A stretch of DNA of 64,000 bases from Aldrovandia affinis (lineage: Eukaryota > Chordata > Actinopteri > Notacanthiformes > Halosauridae): assembly GCA_029706075.1 (NCBI GenBank), contig JAINUG010000382.1, forward strand, positions 310,001-374,000, read 5' to 3'. Below, piece after piece: positions 13,601-26,163 of this stretch. A model generated the notes under the pieces. The model did not search any database. It was not told where the DNA came from and was given only the letters and a program-made list of their open reading frames with translations. The position numbers were made by a program, and so were the translations under genes. Position 1 is the first letter of the stretch, and each line of letters begins with the position of its first letter.

Positions 13601-16600
13601 AAAAAGCATTTCTTTACATACTAGGCAGATATTATCCCCAGACATTACTTCTACAGTATGACCCAAAAAGGGATCATAATATAATATATAGTTTCAAGGG
13701 TGGAATACCTTGAGGCTATCCTGGAAACGTGTTTGGTTCGGTTGCAGAGCTTTCATAAATCAGGCCTGTATGGCCCATTTACTTGGTGTGTGCTTGGTCC
13801 ATCCATCGAAACCCTTCCCCCGAGGGTTCAGTTTCAAATGCTTATTGATGTTTTTTTTTTTGTTCAGAAGATTAAAATTTAATCTCCTGCTTCTTCTAGA
13901 CCTGTACGGCAACTGCAGACATAAAGGTGAGCTCCAGATGAGCACTGTGAGAAAAGTCCAAATGTAGGTGTTCTTTCATTGCACTGCCATAAATGTTATT
14001 ATTTGTCCCACCCTCAGGCCTCTGTGGCCTCCAGCACAGGCTTCACAGTTTAACGTGAATCCTGTGAACACAAGACGTGAGAAAATTAAGCAGCCACCCA
14101 CTCTATCTGATTGCCGTGCCTCCCACATGGTATCCTCATCCTCTGTGATCTTGTGAGAGGTTTTCGCTGCATGGTTCATGGAGGCCCTCGACATCTCCAT
14201 GCAGCTGTATACATAGCCATATAACTCAATTTAGCCCTGCCTAAACAGAACTACCAGTAGAGGCTTTCTCAAAAACCAGGCCAATTCCAGTCATTTTTTC
14301 AGATATGACCATGGAGGAAAGGCAAGGTGCGTTGCTATGCATTACAAGAGTTAAAGAAGGCACGGCAGGTCCCCTTTAACCCCTTATTGCCTGAATAAAA
14401 TAAAAAAATTAAATTAATTTTTTGCTGTATTAAGGTCCCCTCAACAAGGGGTTAATGAATGTTAAATGGATAAGGAGAGGGTAAGTGATGCTTACATGAA
14501 TAATAAGCACTTCATTCTGCCAAGACTCCTCAGGTTTGGAAGAGTTTCTTAGACTTTAGAGTGGGAAGTGATTTTACCTGTCCTTATGTCTGTGTGTAGA
14601 AAAAATACCTTATGGTTCTGGTCTCCTGGCGGCACATAGGTCATGTTAATTGAGTGTTTGAGTCAGAGACTAGTTCCACCTACTGGCAGTCTCCTACATG
14701 TTCTAGTGTCTCAGCAGGACACAGGGATGGCTCTATAGAATGAATCTTAATGAGAGAGTTTAGGAAACCAGCAGAGAAATTATAATAATTGACAATCATG
14801 ATTAAAGAAGAAAAAACTATTGTGGGCCATGCTTTGCATTGAAGGTGTTTGGACCCCTAATGAAGAACTACCTAATCTGTTGAAACTAGAAAACAGAACA
14901 ATACATTTGTAAGAATTGGTAAGAATGTATTTACATGTACGTATTTGATTCTGTTTTACTATTGCATTAGTGTTTGGACCATTTTCTTAAATAATAAAGA
15001 TGATATGATGGGGATGCATTTATTTTGTCACGTTACAAATAAAAGAATACAGGAACAAATGAATGCATTTCAAAGCAAGCAAGTCAGGAAAATAAAGTTT
15101 ACATGAGTGCACTTTATTGCTAATTATTTTCACTTTGTTTGATAATTTGCATAAAATTGGGAAATGTTTTGCTTAGAAGGCAGTTTTCCCTTGAACTACA
15201 CTGCCATTAAGATTACGGTGCGCATATGTTGATGAGTTCATAAATTGAGAAGTTTGATCCGAGCTCTTGAAAAAGCGTCAAATTAGAGTAAAAGAATAAT
15301 TGTTGCATCTGTCAGCGGAAATTGTAACATGCTGCTCCAAAGAGAATAGATTAATTGTCCAGATTTTCCTCACACTATTGAATTAATCTTGGAGGGATAT
15401 GGCATTCAAAAATCCTTTTCAGAAATGGCATTTTCCTCAAACTAAATGCATTGGGTGGGCACAATTTCCATTCATTATCATAATTAAAACATACATAGTT
15501 GTTGTTTTTTTATGTAAGGATTCTAAAGTATAAACCTTAGGCTTTGGGTGATATACAAATGATATGCATTATTCTGAGAGGAAATATGCTTTCTTAAATG
15601 ATAAGGCAGCAAAGACGTCTATATGCTAATTAAAAGTGACAACAAATCTTAGTCATAGCCAGGGTCCAGTGCTGGACAGTAACAGGGGATAACAGATCAC
15701 CTGTCTTTCTACAGATGACTGTTCCTTAATCATGGTTTAATATCTATGCAAATGTGCTCGTCTAGAGAGCCAAGTATTTAAAACTACTGTCACTATAGTC
15801 ACCACTTCTTATCGTCAAGTTGAAGTCTGGGTTGTCGTGGCAGAATTGCTTGCTTTGGACTGTGATGTGAACTCAGACAGACAGAAGCTGATATCTTTAA
15901 TTGTGCCATGTCATGTTAAGCACCTGCCTACTGTGTTGGATTGTTGTTTGTTTAAACTTTAGTTTTTTGCTTTTCTTGTTTTTGATTATACATCTTGCGT
16001 TGTACCTATTTTTATTGTTTTGTTTTACGCTTTGCTTGTTTTTGTGGATGTTGCTCGTTTGTGTTTTGGAATTTTTGGTTAGTAAAAAGCACTTGAATAA
16101 AATATGTTGTTACTGGAACCATGGGCGCCTGCAGGATTTGATCTTATGGTATCTTAAGATCCCACCCGACCACTCACACTTATGCACATGAAGAGGAACG
16201 CAACATGTCAACCATAACCAAGACATATGGATGAAATTGAACAAATTGGAAATGCATTGGAAACTGATTGGAAATGTTCATTTGAAAAGCCTGTGTTTGG
16301 TGAGATTGTGTCACCAGGTCCAGAGGTGGGCTATTCAAGATATTTATCTTTCCAGCCTTCCATAATGAAACTCACCTTTGGAGGGCAGTCTGCTGACCTC
16401 TATCTGAAATATTCTGCAAATCCCGCTATTCCCTTGAAAATCCTGCTGTCAAATTTATCATTAGCTAGCAGATGCCATTTATTTGCACCTTTCTCCAGAA
16501 GGTCAATTTATTTTCTTTTTTTCAGGCACATTCCTAGCCAACCTGCCATGAAAAAAAAATGTCTTACACATAACCAATACATCTTGTCATTTTAGCTATT

Positions 16601-18170
16601 ACTACTTTTCGGGGGAAATACATTTGTTCTTGTATGGTCTGGTGGATATCAAACCAGAACTTTTAACTATTGCACTATTACAAGTTGATGAAAAAATGTC
16701 AACAAAAATATATTGGCAGCAAGAGGTATTGGCTGTGTGGGTGTACTGGTGGAGGTTAAGGCACGAAAGAGAGGATAGATGAGATGCACAGAGACATTCT
16801 TAAAAGTCCACATTGTGGTGCAGTGTCAATGCTTGAAATCTGTACAGCCCAAAACACTACAATGTCTCGGCCTGGTAAATCTGTAAAAGCAGGTGATAAC
16901 CTATGCATTCAGTGCTTAGCCACAAATGTGCTAACCAGATCAGTGTTCCTTCCGCCCTCTGCACTGCCAAGGAGGTTCCATTGGTGTCTGATGATAGGAT
17001 GCTCTGTCAGCAGTCTGGTTCATTTGTGAATGCTAATAATGACCCTGCAAATCATAACATGAGGTTAAATAATGACAAAGATTGAGATCTTTCATTGTTG
17101 AGTTATATTTATACCAAGATAGCTATTTGTTCATCAAAAATAAGCAGTAGTCTTTGCCTCAAGTTCATCACTATATCCCTGCCTTACTCACCTTAGGATC
17201 CTTTGATATGGGGCTTCAAAATGTCCTGTAGTGGGATTTGGACAGAAGGTGAGAGTCTGGCCAGGGGATGGGGTCATTAATGCATAGTGGTGAGTCATAG
17301 AAGGTGGTGAGTCATTCCTCAGCAGCAGAAATAAAGCTGAACTACTCAGCAAACAAGAGAGCCCCTCTCATCCTCCAGGCTAAAACGTACAAAAATGCAC
17401 AATCTTTCCATGTTATTATTGCCACCAGTGGCAACTGTTAACTGGATATGTTGCATACTTCCAGTCAGGTTCAGAATCAAGGCAGTCCTACTCAGATAGC
17501 AAGCAAACATTGAATCGGCAATTCATTTGGGTAATAGTATTTAATATCAGAATATCACTGAATATCCATGGTTGAAAACAATAGTGAATCAACATTTGAT
17601 TTTGGATTGGTTTGTCAATATCAAGGTTGATTGAAAATTCAATGCTAAACATTGATGTTTGGGCTGACTTTATCAGTATTTGATTGATTGGATTTGATTT
17701 AAAACAAAACTGATTCAATATCCGTTTTTTGCGGTTTGTCAGTGATGCTTGTTTCTTTGATTCTTTATCCTTACCTTGATTGCACATGAGTGGCTGGTTT
17801 TGCTTGAAACATTTTGGGCATATTGCCCATTTTGGGCATATTGCCATCACCTTCAAATATCTAACATGAAACATCACCACAGATGTACACATTTATGATG
17901 GATAAATCATCAGTCAGTGTCCTTACTCTGTTTATTAATGACTTGCTCTCTCAAGACAGCAAGTTCAAAAAGGAATATACATTTCTAATAGACTTTTTAA
18001 AAATTTATAATAGATTTTTATTTGTAATGAATTAAGAAAGCTTTTTATTTATTTGACAGTGTTTTTGGTTGATCAGTGGCAAGAAATACCAATTAAATCC
18101 ATGTTGATTCCATGAAGTAAGAAAGTAAAATGTGAAAAATTCTTGGGGGTTATACATTTTACATTTTATA
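10641..18170. other. Intergenic, no gene recognised
   Basis: AT-rich sequence with short, unconvincing open frames. It holds an X-box (11808-11821) and a hairpin-capable pair, 'taaccccttattg' near 14376 and 'caacaaggggtta' near 14442. A T-rich block at 15900-16100 gives a spuriously hydrophobic open frame. I recognise no exon of a neighbouring GABA-A subunit or of other known genes. Confidence 0.55.
11808..11821 (+). promoter_or_regulatory. RFX-type X-box motif
   Basis: The sequence GTTGCCATGGAAAC is a textbook match to the RFX transcription factor X-box, two half-sites (GTTGCC and GGAAAC) with a short spacer. It lies in otherwise featureless intergenic DNA, about 1.2 kb beyond the CpG-rich block. 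Function is inferred from the motif only. Confidence 0.5.
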
Positions 18171-18175
18171 CCCAC

Positions 18176-18177
18176 TG

Positions 18178-18271
<94 letters not shown>

Positions 18272-18275
18272 ATAT
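18176..18275. repeat. Compound (TA)n-(TG)n-(TA)n microsatellite
   Basis: About 70 bases of perfect TG/GT dinucleotide repeat are flanked on both sides by TA runs. It produces the His/Thr-rich spurious frames on the minus strand. Confidence 0.95.
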
Positions 18276-18279
18276 AAAA

Positions 18280-18805
18280 CACTGCGCTAGATGTGGCCAC
18301 CATGTCAGGTGGTGAGTGGACAGAAAAGAGCCCCAGAAAACATTGTTGATTTGCCCAGGGCTGTTTATTCCCTTTATTCCCTTTGAAAGTAACAAAACAA
18401 ACTGAAAACTCTGGGCATGGCATGGCTGTGGCTGGGGAGTGTTGAATGGCAAGAGCGTGCGGTCCTCTGGCTCCCTGGAGAAAGACAAGTGGAGCAACCG
18501 ACCATATGAGATGGGTAAGGTAGCTCCAGTTGCCCTGCAGTGCCTCCCTCTGGGTAGCCTTTGTCCATGATGTCCAGGATGCTGTCAACCTTCTGCTCAT
18601 CCAGGTACTGCTCCCTGTCCATCTCCAGCCAGGTGTAAATCTCTGGGGACCTCAGCCACCTCAGGTCTGTCTCCACATCCCAGCACTGTCAGGGTGCTGC
18701 CCGGGGCCCTGAGTTTGGCCATTCCCCACACTCTAGCAAGGCACAGTAGCTCTCCTAGCTCACCAGAGGAGGAGCCCTCTCTACTCCTCCCCAACCCCTC
18801 CAGGC
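18280..18805 (-). other. Unclassified GC-rich segment between two TA/TG microsatellites
   Basis: This 500-bp island is distinctly GC-richer than its flanks. It is bounded by TA/TG repeats on both sides. The minus strand has overlapping open frames, one (18374-18676) with LRSPEIYTWLEMDREQYLDE, in several frames as if broken by indels. It may be a decayed coding relic of a transposable element. I cannot assign a family. Confidence 0.35.
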
Positions 18806-18808
18806 GTC

Positions 18809-18925
18809 ACATATATATATATATGTGTGTGTGTCTGTGTGTGTGTGTGTGTTTATATACATTCAATTATATATATTTTTTTAATATATTTTTTAATATT
18901 TTCTATATATATATATATATATAAA
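18809..18925. repeat. TA and TG microsatellites
   Basis: (TA)n is followed by (TG)n with one interruption, then by TATA-rich sequence and a second (TA)n at about 18902-18923. Confidence 0.85.
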
Positions 18926-19186
18926 GTCTCAGTCAAACTGGAACTTAATTAAATGTAATTTTCATTCATGTTATTCATAGCCACAGAAATTTGTCATGAC
19001 TAGACAGCAGTATCAGAGATATGAACAGATATACATGACATTGGGATATGTCTAATATCTATATTATATATCATGTAATATCTATATCCTATACACATTG
19101 CAAAATGTATAAACTAGCCGAAAAATACAACCATTAAAATATTCTCCCATTCAAACACATCCAGAACAAATTGGGAGTCTTTTACC

Positions 19187-19313
19187 AAATTCTTTTATCA
19201 ATTCAAATATATTCTTTTACCAATTCATATATATTCTTTTACCAATTCATATATATTCTTTTACCAATTCTTATTTTATCAATTCATATATATTATTTTA
19301 CCAATTCACTCTG
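19187..19313. repeat. 22-bp AT-rich minisatellite
   Basis: The unit 'accaattcatatatattctt' plus two T recurs about five to six times, with the last copies degenerate (one has tcaattc, one attattttacc). The repeat explains the Tyr/Phe-rich open frame across it. Confidence 0.85.
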
Positions 19314-19883
19314 CAGTCCACCAGCTGAGCTTTGCAGCCATTGTTTCAGAGTATGGTTGTGTGTGGTTTTGAGGCAGACTGAGGGTACCAGTTTGTCCAG
19401 AGGAGTGACCCTTGTGTGATGAGACAGGGAAACTACAGCCGAATCCCTACGTCCCTGGGCAGAAACGTTGGGGTTTGGCACCTGATAGGATTTTATAAAA
19501 GCCTATGAGATACGTCACTACACATAGAACATATAATGCCATTTCTACATGAGGAAATATAGGAGAATTGTAGAGTATTAGTTGTAGCATGGTTAAGACA
19601 TTAATGTATAGGTATTTTGTTGAAACCTTGCATTTGATAGTGGAGGTGATACTCAATTCAGAGCATGACATGTTGCAGACATGTTGCCCATTTAAGGCCA
19701 TATTAATGTCAGAAATAGCTGTGTATGCCATGAAGAATAAATGTTACATATTCACATCCCAGGACTATTAATCAGCCAGATAAACTAATGCTTTTATTTT
19801 CTGTACTGTGCTATATGGTAAATGATTCATTTAGAAAGAGGTACATTTAAAAAAATGATTCAATTATAGATTGGCAGATGATA

Positions 19884-20130
19884 CTAGTGGGATCCTAATT
19901 GTTGAAAGTCCTGGTCACTGAAACTACACCATTTGTGGAAAATTAAGAGTTCAATGACACAGCAAATGGCAACGAGCCAAACCTGCATTGTGTTAAAATA
20001 AGTGTTAAGGGGAAAAAATGATGGTGGAACTTAAACATGTGTTTTCAATAGCCTTAATTGATCAAGAGATTGGCTGTAGCAAAACCCAGCATACAGATTG
20101 TGTCCCCAGGACTGAGTTTGGGAACCACTG
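19884..20130. mobile_element. hAT-like element relic, right end clear
   Basis: The right end 'ctgagtttgggaaccactg' is the inverse of the common fish hAT terminus CAGTGGTTCCCAAACTCAG. The left end is uncertain. A decayed 'ctagtgggatcctaat' near 19884 is the best candidate. No transposase is visible. Confidence 0.5.
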
Positions 20131-20858
20131 TTCTAATGTAAGTAATAATACCAAAAGACAGTAAAGACCATTCAGCCTATCTCAACTCCTCATGGGTGTT
20201 CTAGGGCTAGATTCAATCAAAACCACCATTTCAATGAAAGAAAGAAAAAGGCTATTCGATCAAATCAAATTAAAGGCATTCACTGTGTTCCTGTCATCGT
20301 ATCTGTATCTACACTCGGCGAAGACAGCTTTGAGATGGTTCTCGACAGCAATGTCAGAGTGAACATGGAGGAAGAATTGCTACAGATCTTGATTTCTGAA
20401 GGGAAAGCTAGGCTTCTTCAATAGTGCTATTCATTATCCAAGACCTGCAGTGACCCCCTCCCCATCAACATACAAGTCTGGCTAGGATGGCAAATATAAT
20501 ATGGAGGCACATTTCAGATGTGTTTTGAATTCTGTTGCATATGAAGCTACCAGTGTTTATTACTCATGAAATATTTTTTCTAGTCATTTATACAGCTTAT
20601 TTTTGTCTGTTGTTCAGTCTCATCCTGCGTAGCATTACAGCATTCACCATTCCTGTATCAGAACCTATTTGCCTCTCTATTGGTCATTGCACTTGATTGT
20701 ACTGGGTTTTGAAGACTCCAACGCACAATCCCTTGGAAACCTGTAGTGTTTGTGCAGATGTTGCAGCCAGAAGATACATAATCTCTGTTGTCAGTTCCAG
20801 CTGAGTTCGACCCACTTGAACTTGGGCTGCGATCAGGGCACAGATATTTCAGAAAGTA

Positions 20859-21400
20859 GAGGTAACTGCCAAAATAAAGGAGACACGGAAAGGAATGATA
20901 AAGGGTTCTGAAAGCTTTGTTGTGGTGTGGGGTGCATTTTCCTGGTATTGTTTAATTTCATTCAACCCCTTAGAGGGCAAGATAAATGACAATAAATAGA
21001 AAGCCTTTCTGAGTGATCACCTTCATCCTATGGTGAAGCATTTCTATCCTAATTGGAGTGGTCTCCTCCAGGATGACAATACCATAGGGCACAAGTGGTC
21101 ACTAAATGGTTTGATGAGCACGAAAATGATGTAAACCATATGCCATGGATGTCTGATTCACCAGATCTCAATCCAACTGAACACTTATGGGAGATTCTGG
21201 AGCAGCGCTTGAGGCTGCATTTTCCACCACCATCAACAAAACATTAAATAATGGAATTTCTTGTGGAATAATGGTGTTGCATCCCTCCAATAGAGTTCCA
21301 GTCACTTGTAGAATCTATGCCAAGGTGCATTTAAAGCTGTGGCCCCACGCCCTATTAAGACACTTGATGTTTGTGTTTCCTTTTTTTGGGCAGTTGCCTG
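20859..21400 (+). mobile_element. Tc1/mariner-like element with decayed transposase 3' part
   Basis: The terminal inverted repeats are gaggtaactgccaaaataaa (left) and the inverse of 'cctttttttgggcagttgcc' (right), with TA on both sides. The interior matches the element at 57023-57556, including the region for the transposase motifs NDNAP and PIEHLWEIL (here 'aacacttatgggagattctg'). Indels break the frame, so no protein is made. Confidence 0.8.
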
Positions 21401-21739
21401 TATATGCACGTATATCTGTCTCGATTCTGCAGCAAAACTCTCCACGTTGGGCTTCTGTGTGAGGTCAGCCAGGAAATATCAGGTCACACAGAAAAATCAC
21501 AGTCCAAGATGTAGTGCGCAGATTCAGGTCTGTGATCTAGCCTCAAAGCATTAACATAAACGCAGACTGAACAAGCCAGCAGACCTCCATCATTTAGCGC
21601 ATTCTCTCAACAGAACACAGATGTGATATTACACAGTTTGCATGAACGTAAACACAGGGAATGGTGTGAGAAGTAGGTGAGATAACACTGTAGAACACAC
21701 AGAGTGAATTTAGAATGCATTGTCAAATACACATGTACA

Positions 21740-21830
21740 TTTGCCAATGATTGTTCTTACCATGTATTAATGCACATCTTGTACGTCGCTCTGGATAAGA
21801 GCGTCTGCTAAATGCTTAACATGTAAATGT
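21740..21830 (+). mobile_element. Teleost SINE/LINE 3' tail fragment
   Basis: It contains 'tcgctctggataagagcgtc' followed by 'tgctaaatg' and a short 'aatgtaatgt' repeat. This is the tail shared with the SINE at 55926-56090 and with many teleost SINEs. The tRNA-like head is absent or too diverged to recognise. Confidence 0.7.
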
Positions 21831-21849
21831 AATGTAATGTAAAAATGTC

Positions 21850-24800
21850 AAGCAACAGTTTAATGCGAATGCCAGTAATACAACACCAATACAATTAGAT
21901 AATGTCTATGGCAAGAAACACACCACGGTACATTCAGCTTTGCAGTGTTTTATTTGGTTGTGTATGATGTGTTTGTTCACTGTTTATAAAAACCAGTTGA
22001 GGCACCTGCACTATTTCACAATTCTAAGGAGGTTTTTTATATTTCTTTTTTAATCTTGCATAGGGCAACAGTACATATTCCTTTAACTACAAAACACAGA
22101 ACATGAATATTTTGTACAAAGACATTCGGTTATTGTTGAGTATGTACAAGAGGTGGTTCGATGCATCTCAGACCTGGTCTCTAGGAGAAATAGGGGTCTT
22201 TCTATTGTGCCCACGTAACATGCATTTCTAAACGCAGTCCCCCTTGTGGCTTTGATAAACTCCTTCCACCCTCCATTTTGGAGGCTGTCCAAGGAAGGAT
22301 TACGGCTTGCTCTCCGATCTTTCTCTTTGTTCACAGTTCACAGAGTTTTGACGTTGCCAAGTTGGGCATTGTAGATGCCTCTCCTCATAATCACTGTTTC
22401 TTCCCAAAGTCAGCATAAAAGGAAAAGCGAGTGGGGGTGCTGCCTCAGGGCAATGGATGGACGCAGAGTAAACAAATTTAAGTTTAGCAAAGCTTAATAT
22501 AATATATCCTCAAACAGGAAATGAAAACATACAGTGCTCAGCCCCCACTGTATCTCTGTTTTCACCTTGCAAACAAGCAGCTTTGCAACAGCTCACACCG
22601 TATGTTAAACTTTGCAACTGAAAACACATCTTGACACCTTCCGATTGTTTCTGTTGTGGAAAATAAAAAGGGAAAAAAAGGCTGAAAAGCTTGTATGGTT
22701 GAATATAAAAAGTGTTACACAGCAACTAAAGACTATTTGTGAGAGAGAAAGGTCATAAGATCGATACACGCAGAGCCTTTTCCTGGCAGTAAGGATGAGG
22801 AGCTATTTGGAGCAGATTCCACTGCTGGAGGAATTACATAAAAGTGACGTGTTGGTTTTTAAAAAGCTACCCTGCAGCATCCACCGATTGGTGAGCACTG
22901 GCCCTGCAGTCCATATTCCTGGTTACATTCTTAGCATCCTGAAAACGTTTTTTCATTACACAGGCCACATTTCCATTGGTACCTTTCGAGAAACAGACAC
23001 AAATCTAGCAATGACACAAACATTCTCTCAATGTTCCTGTGACCCTGAAGCAACATTCACACAGCTGCCAATATCACAGAAATGTTGCACAATGTTTTGT
23101 TCTCAACCTGAGCCATGCATTCCCTGGTATGTTCCCAGCTTACTGTTATTGCAAGATTGGAGAGTAGATTAAAGATGAGCGTGTGCTCCCGGGTGGGGTA
23201 TACAATGACAAAGAGGGAAGAGACATTTCCAATTCATTTCTCATTTGTAAACAGAACCCGCTTCAACGTGATTGGTCTCCTTTGGGTGACACTTCAATCA
23301 CGGCGCTCTCCATTATAGTACAGTGTATTTCCTGGTGACGTATTGTGACAAATGGCAACATCATGCGTCCTTTATCAAAGATGTGGATTTAATCTGCACT
23401 AAACCCCCGTGATGCAGGGGCTAGTCACATAGGGTTATGGGTGAAATGGCAGACTTTAATCTGTTGCTCTGCTTTTACCTGCAAGGGCAGAGAGACTCAT
23501 TCGCTCTTTCTCTCACATGACTAGATAACATATATTATGTTGTTACCTAATGCAAATACATTTGCATTTTAACATTTAGTTGGGTACATGCTTAAATATT
23601 CATATGCATGTTTTCGAAGCGCTCGTTCATCCTGCAATTTGAAAGATCGGGGTACATTTTCTCTTCATTTTCTCTCCTGAACAATTTATGTTACTACTTC
23701 AGAATACGATATAAAGCATATGCATTTTTGATGAGAGACATATTTGAAACCACAAATTCAAACATTTCTGGTTGTCAAGATATTCACATTCCCAAAATAT
23801 ATTTTTTTAATTACAGATCGGCATCCATGTTTCCAGAGATCCATAATCCTGTCTCTCTCAAGTAGTCCAACAAACATCTGGTCACCTGCAATCCTTTCGT
23901 ATAATAATCAATCCTTCACATAATTATGCGTCCTCACAAAATAAAAATGGAAACACAACCGCAATCTGGGATCAGGGTTGTCCGCCATACCCTAAATAAG
24001 GATTACAGGCTATCACCTTCCACAGCCTTAACGCACTCCCTCGTAGGAAAGTAATTAATTTACAAAATACGATGCAAATAGCTATAAATGCAGTAGACTT
24101 GTTCCCATAAGTAGTGGACACACTATGCACACAGACACACAGTACAGGTTACTTACTGCACCACTGTGCCCCCACTGTTCCATGATGGTTATTTATATAT
24201 TCGAAAAGGTACTAATTTGGGGAATTTATTATACACATATATAGTAGAAAATTTAGCAAATATTATTCCTTTCCAACAATCTACAATATATGCATGACAG
24301 TATATATGTATGTATGTATATATATGTATGAACATGGAGGAAATATTTTGTTCATTTTTGTAATTAATGCTTTTAATTTTAACATATTAAATACATTTGC
24401 ATCTTGCTAAAACAGATTTATCATTTAGACTTTGTCGTTCATCATATATTGAGACATTACTACTTTTTCCGAAGGCCATTAATAACAGGCTCCAGCACTT
24501 GGCAGGGAGAAAGCTGACCTCCCGGCCCTGTGTTAATGCGTACACCGGAGGTCAGGGAGCTGTCCATAATTTACTGGATGTTTGAATCAGGAAGGTGCAG
24601 AGGAAATGCTGGTGTTCGACAGTCTCCTTCAGCAGTGGGAAAAACAATGGAAAAGCGAGTAAAGCAATTTCATGCACGGGCATGTTTTGGTGTAAGGAGA
24701 CGTGGGAGGGCAGGGAACCCTGTTTGGGCCATGCCCCTGCTAGCACTCGCTACCCCCATCCAGCCACTGATGCAAGAAGGGGGGCAGAGCATGGCACAGC

Positions 24801-24940
24801 TGGGGACCAATGGTGGCACGGGAAAGCACAGCGGTCAGTGTGAGACAGAGCAGGGGGCAATGCACCGCGCTGTGTGCGATGTCATCAAGGAGCGCCCTGG
24901 GGAAAACGGGCAGTTAAGTGTGAGCTTAACCTGCTGGTCC
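21850..24940. other. Intergenic, no gene recognised
   Basis: Ordinary AT-rich sequence. Short open frames (for example 22083-22334 minus and 22795-23172 plus) have no recognisable domain or exon borders. A TATG-type simple repeat lies near 24301-24330. I see nothing else of note. Confidence 0.5.
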
Positions 24941-24943
24941 TAA

Positions 24944-25690
24944 TAAAGTTCCTGTTCACGCCTGAGATTAAAATGAGCAGTCGGCCTGGCGGATGGCGCA
25001 GCGGTCTAACGCACCACGCTTTGGAGTGGTGTGAGCTGCACGTCAGGGACGCAGATCAAAACCCGCGTCTCTACCAGACCAGCCCTGGTCGTCAGCCCAA
25101 TCGGAGGTGGCATTTGGCTGTCCGCCTCCGGGGGAGGGAGAGCCGGCACGAGTTCGTCGAGGAGAAGGTTAAGGAGTCCGTGGACGATTTCCCGTCTCGA
25201 AAGAGGCGGGAACACTCAACCAGGAATGTGTGTCTCGATCCCGGAGGACGGGCGACGGACTCGTGAGGGTGGGGAATTGAAGTAAATAGAGGGTTTAATT
25301 GGCAACCAAAACGGGGAAAAAATCTGAAATAAATTTTACATTTAAAACGAAATTAATTTAGAGTTGCTGAGCCTTGCACCTCGAACTAAAATAAGATCCA
25401 AGAGTACGTGCTTCTGACCATAGTTGCCCTTTATCGATGATTTATTTCCCTCAGAGTTCCATGCCGACATCTACAAGTTGAGCTGACTTCACTGAAGCTC
25501 CTGCGCAAAGATTAGCCCACTATGCTTTCCCATAATTATATGCAACGAGGCCTGCCCAGCATTTTTGTACATGACCCTGAGCATGCTGGGATGTCAATTG
25601 CTTAATTAACTCAAGAACAACACCTGCGTGGAAGCAGCCATTTTCAATATACTTTGTGTCCCTCATGTATGTGTTTTCCAAAAACTTCCT
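24944..25690 (-). mobile_element. Tc1-like element relic split by a SINE
   Basis: Its two parts (about 24944-24976 and 25351-25690) align in order with the element at 30235-30739: 'cctgttcacgcctgag', then 'ttgctgagccttgcacctcg', 'gttccatgccgacatc' and 'gagcatgctgggatg'. A SINE sits between them. Both ends are decayed, and no open reading frame of length survives. Confidence 0.65.
24977..25341 (+). mobile_element. tRNA-derived SINE inserted in a Tc1-like relic
   Basis: The head has an RNA polymerase III box A (tggcgcagcgg, 24994-25004) and a degenerate box B (agatcaaaacc, about 25053-25063). A GC-rich body and the 3' end 'ccaaaacggggaaaaaatct' follow. A 9-base duplication with one mismatch, ttaaaatga (24968-24976) and ttaaaacga (25342-25350), borders it. 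Two overlapping plus-strand open frames across it are incidental. Confidence 0.8.
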
Positions 25691-26129
25691 CTGTATATAT
25701 TTAATGATGAGAACAGCCCATTTGGCAGATCAAGGCTAGGCATTGTTGATCTGTGTCAGTCTTCTGGTTAAAAATGAAAAAACAAAAGCATTATTTTCAT
25801 ATTATTTCACTAATGCATTGAGTGCATGATATACATTGTATTTATCCATTAGTAAGCCAAATGATTCCTCAGGGTTCTTTGTGACTTTCATTATCTATGA
25901 AGATGTTCATGTCGTTGCCGATTTGATGTCTGAAGAAAGCAACTCATTACTGAAATTGAAGACTACAGCTCCTGAAAACATACTTTGATCACAGTTTAAC
26001 ACATCTCAAGCTCATCAAAAAGCCTCAGAGGTAACATCTCGAGAAAGTCATGCACTGTAAATGAGCAAAAATCCACAGTATCCATGGAGACAGCGTGGTA
26101 CGTGCCCTCCACCTAGCAGGCCAAGACAG

Positions 26130-26163
<34 letters not shown>

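Noticed and set aside
15901..16191. Hydrophobic 96-residue frame resembling a membrane protein
   Set aside because: The sequence is T-rich, which yields Leu, Phe and Cys codons automatically. There is no family match or exon border.
18159..18600. His/Thr-repeat proteins on the minus strand
   Set aside because: They are translations of the (TG)n microsatellite joined to flanking sequence.
24982..25065. Possible tRNA gene
   Set aside because: Box B is degenerate and the segment is the head of a 365-bp SINE with its own target duplication.
24530..25285. Several open frames on both strands, 60-137 codons
   Set aside because: Those after 24977 are read-through of the GC-rich SINE body. The earlier ones show no domain or splice structure.
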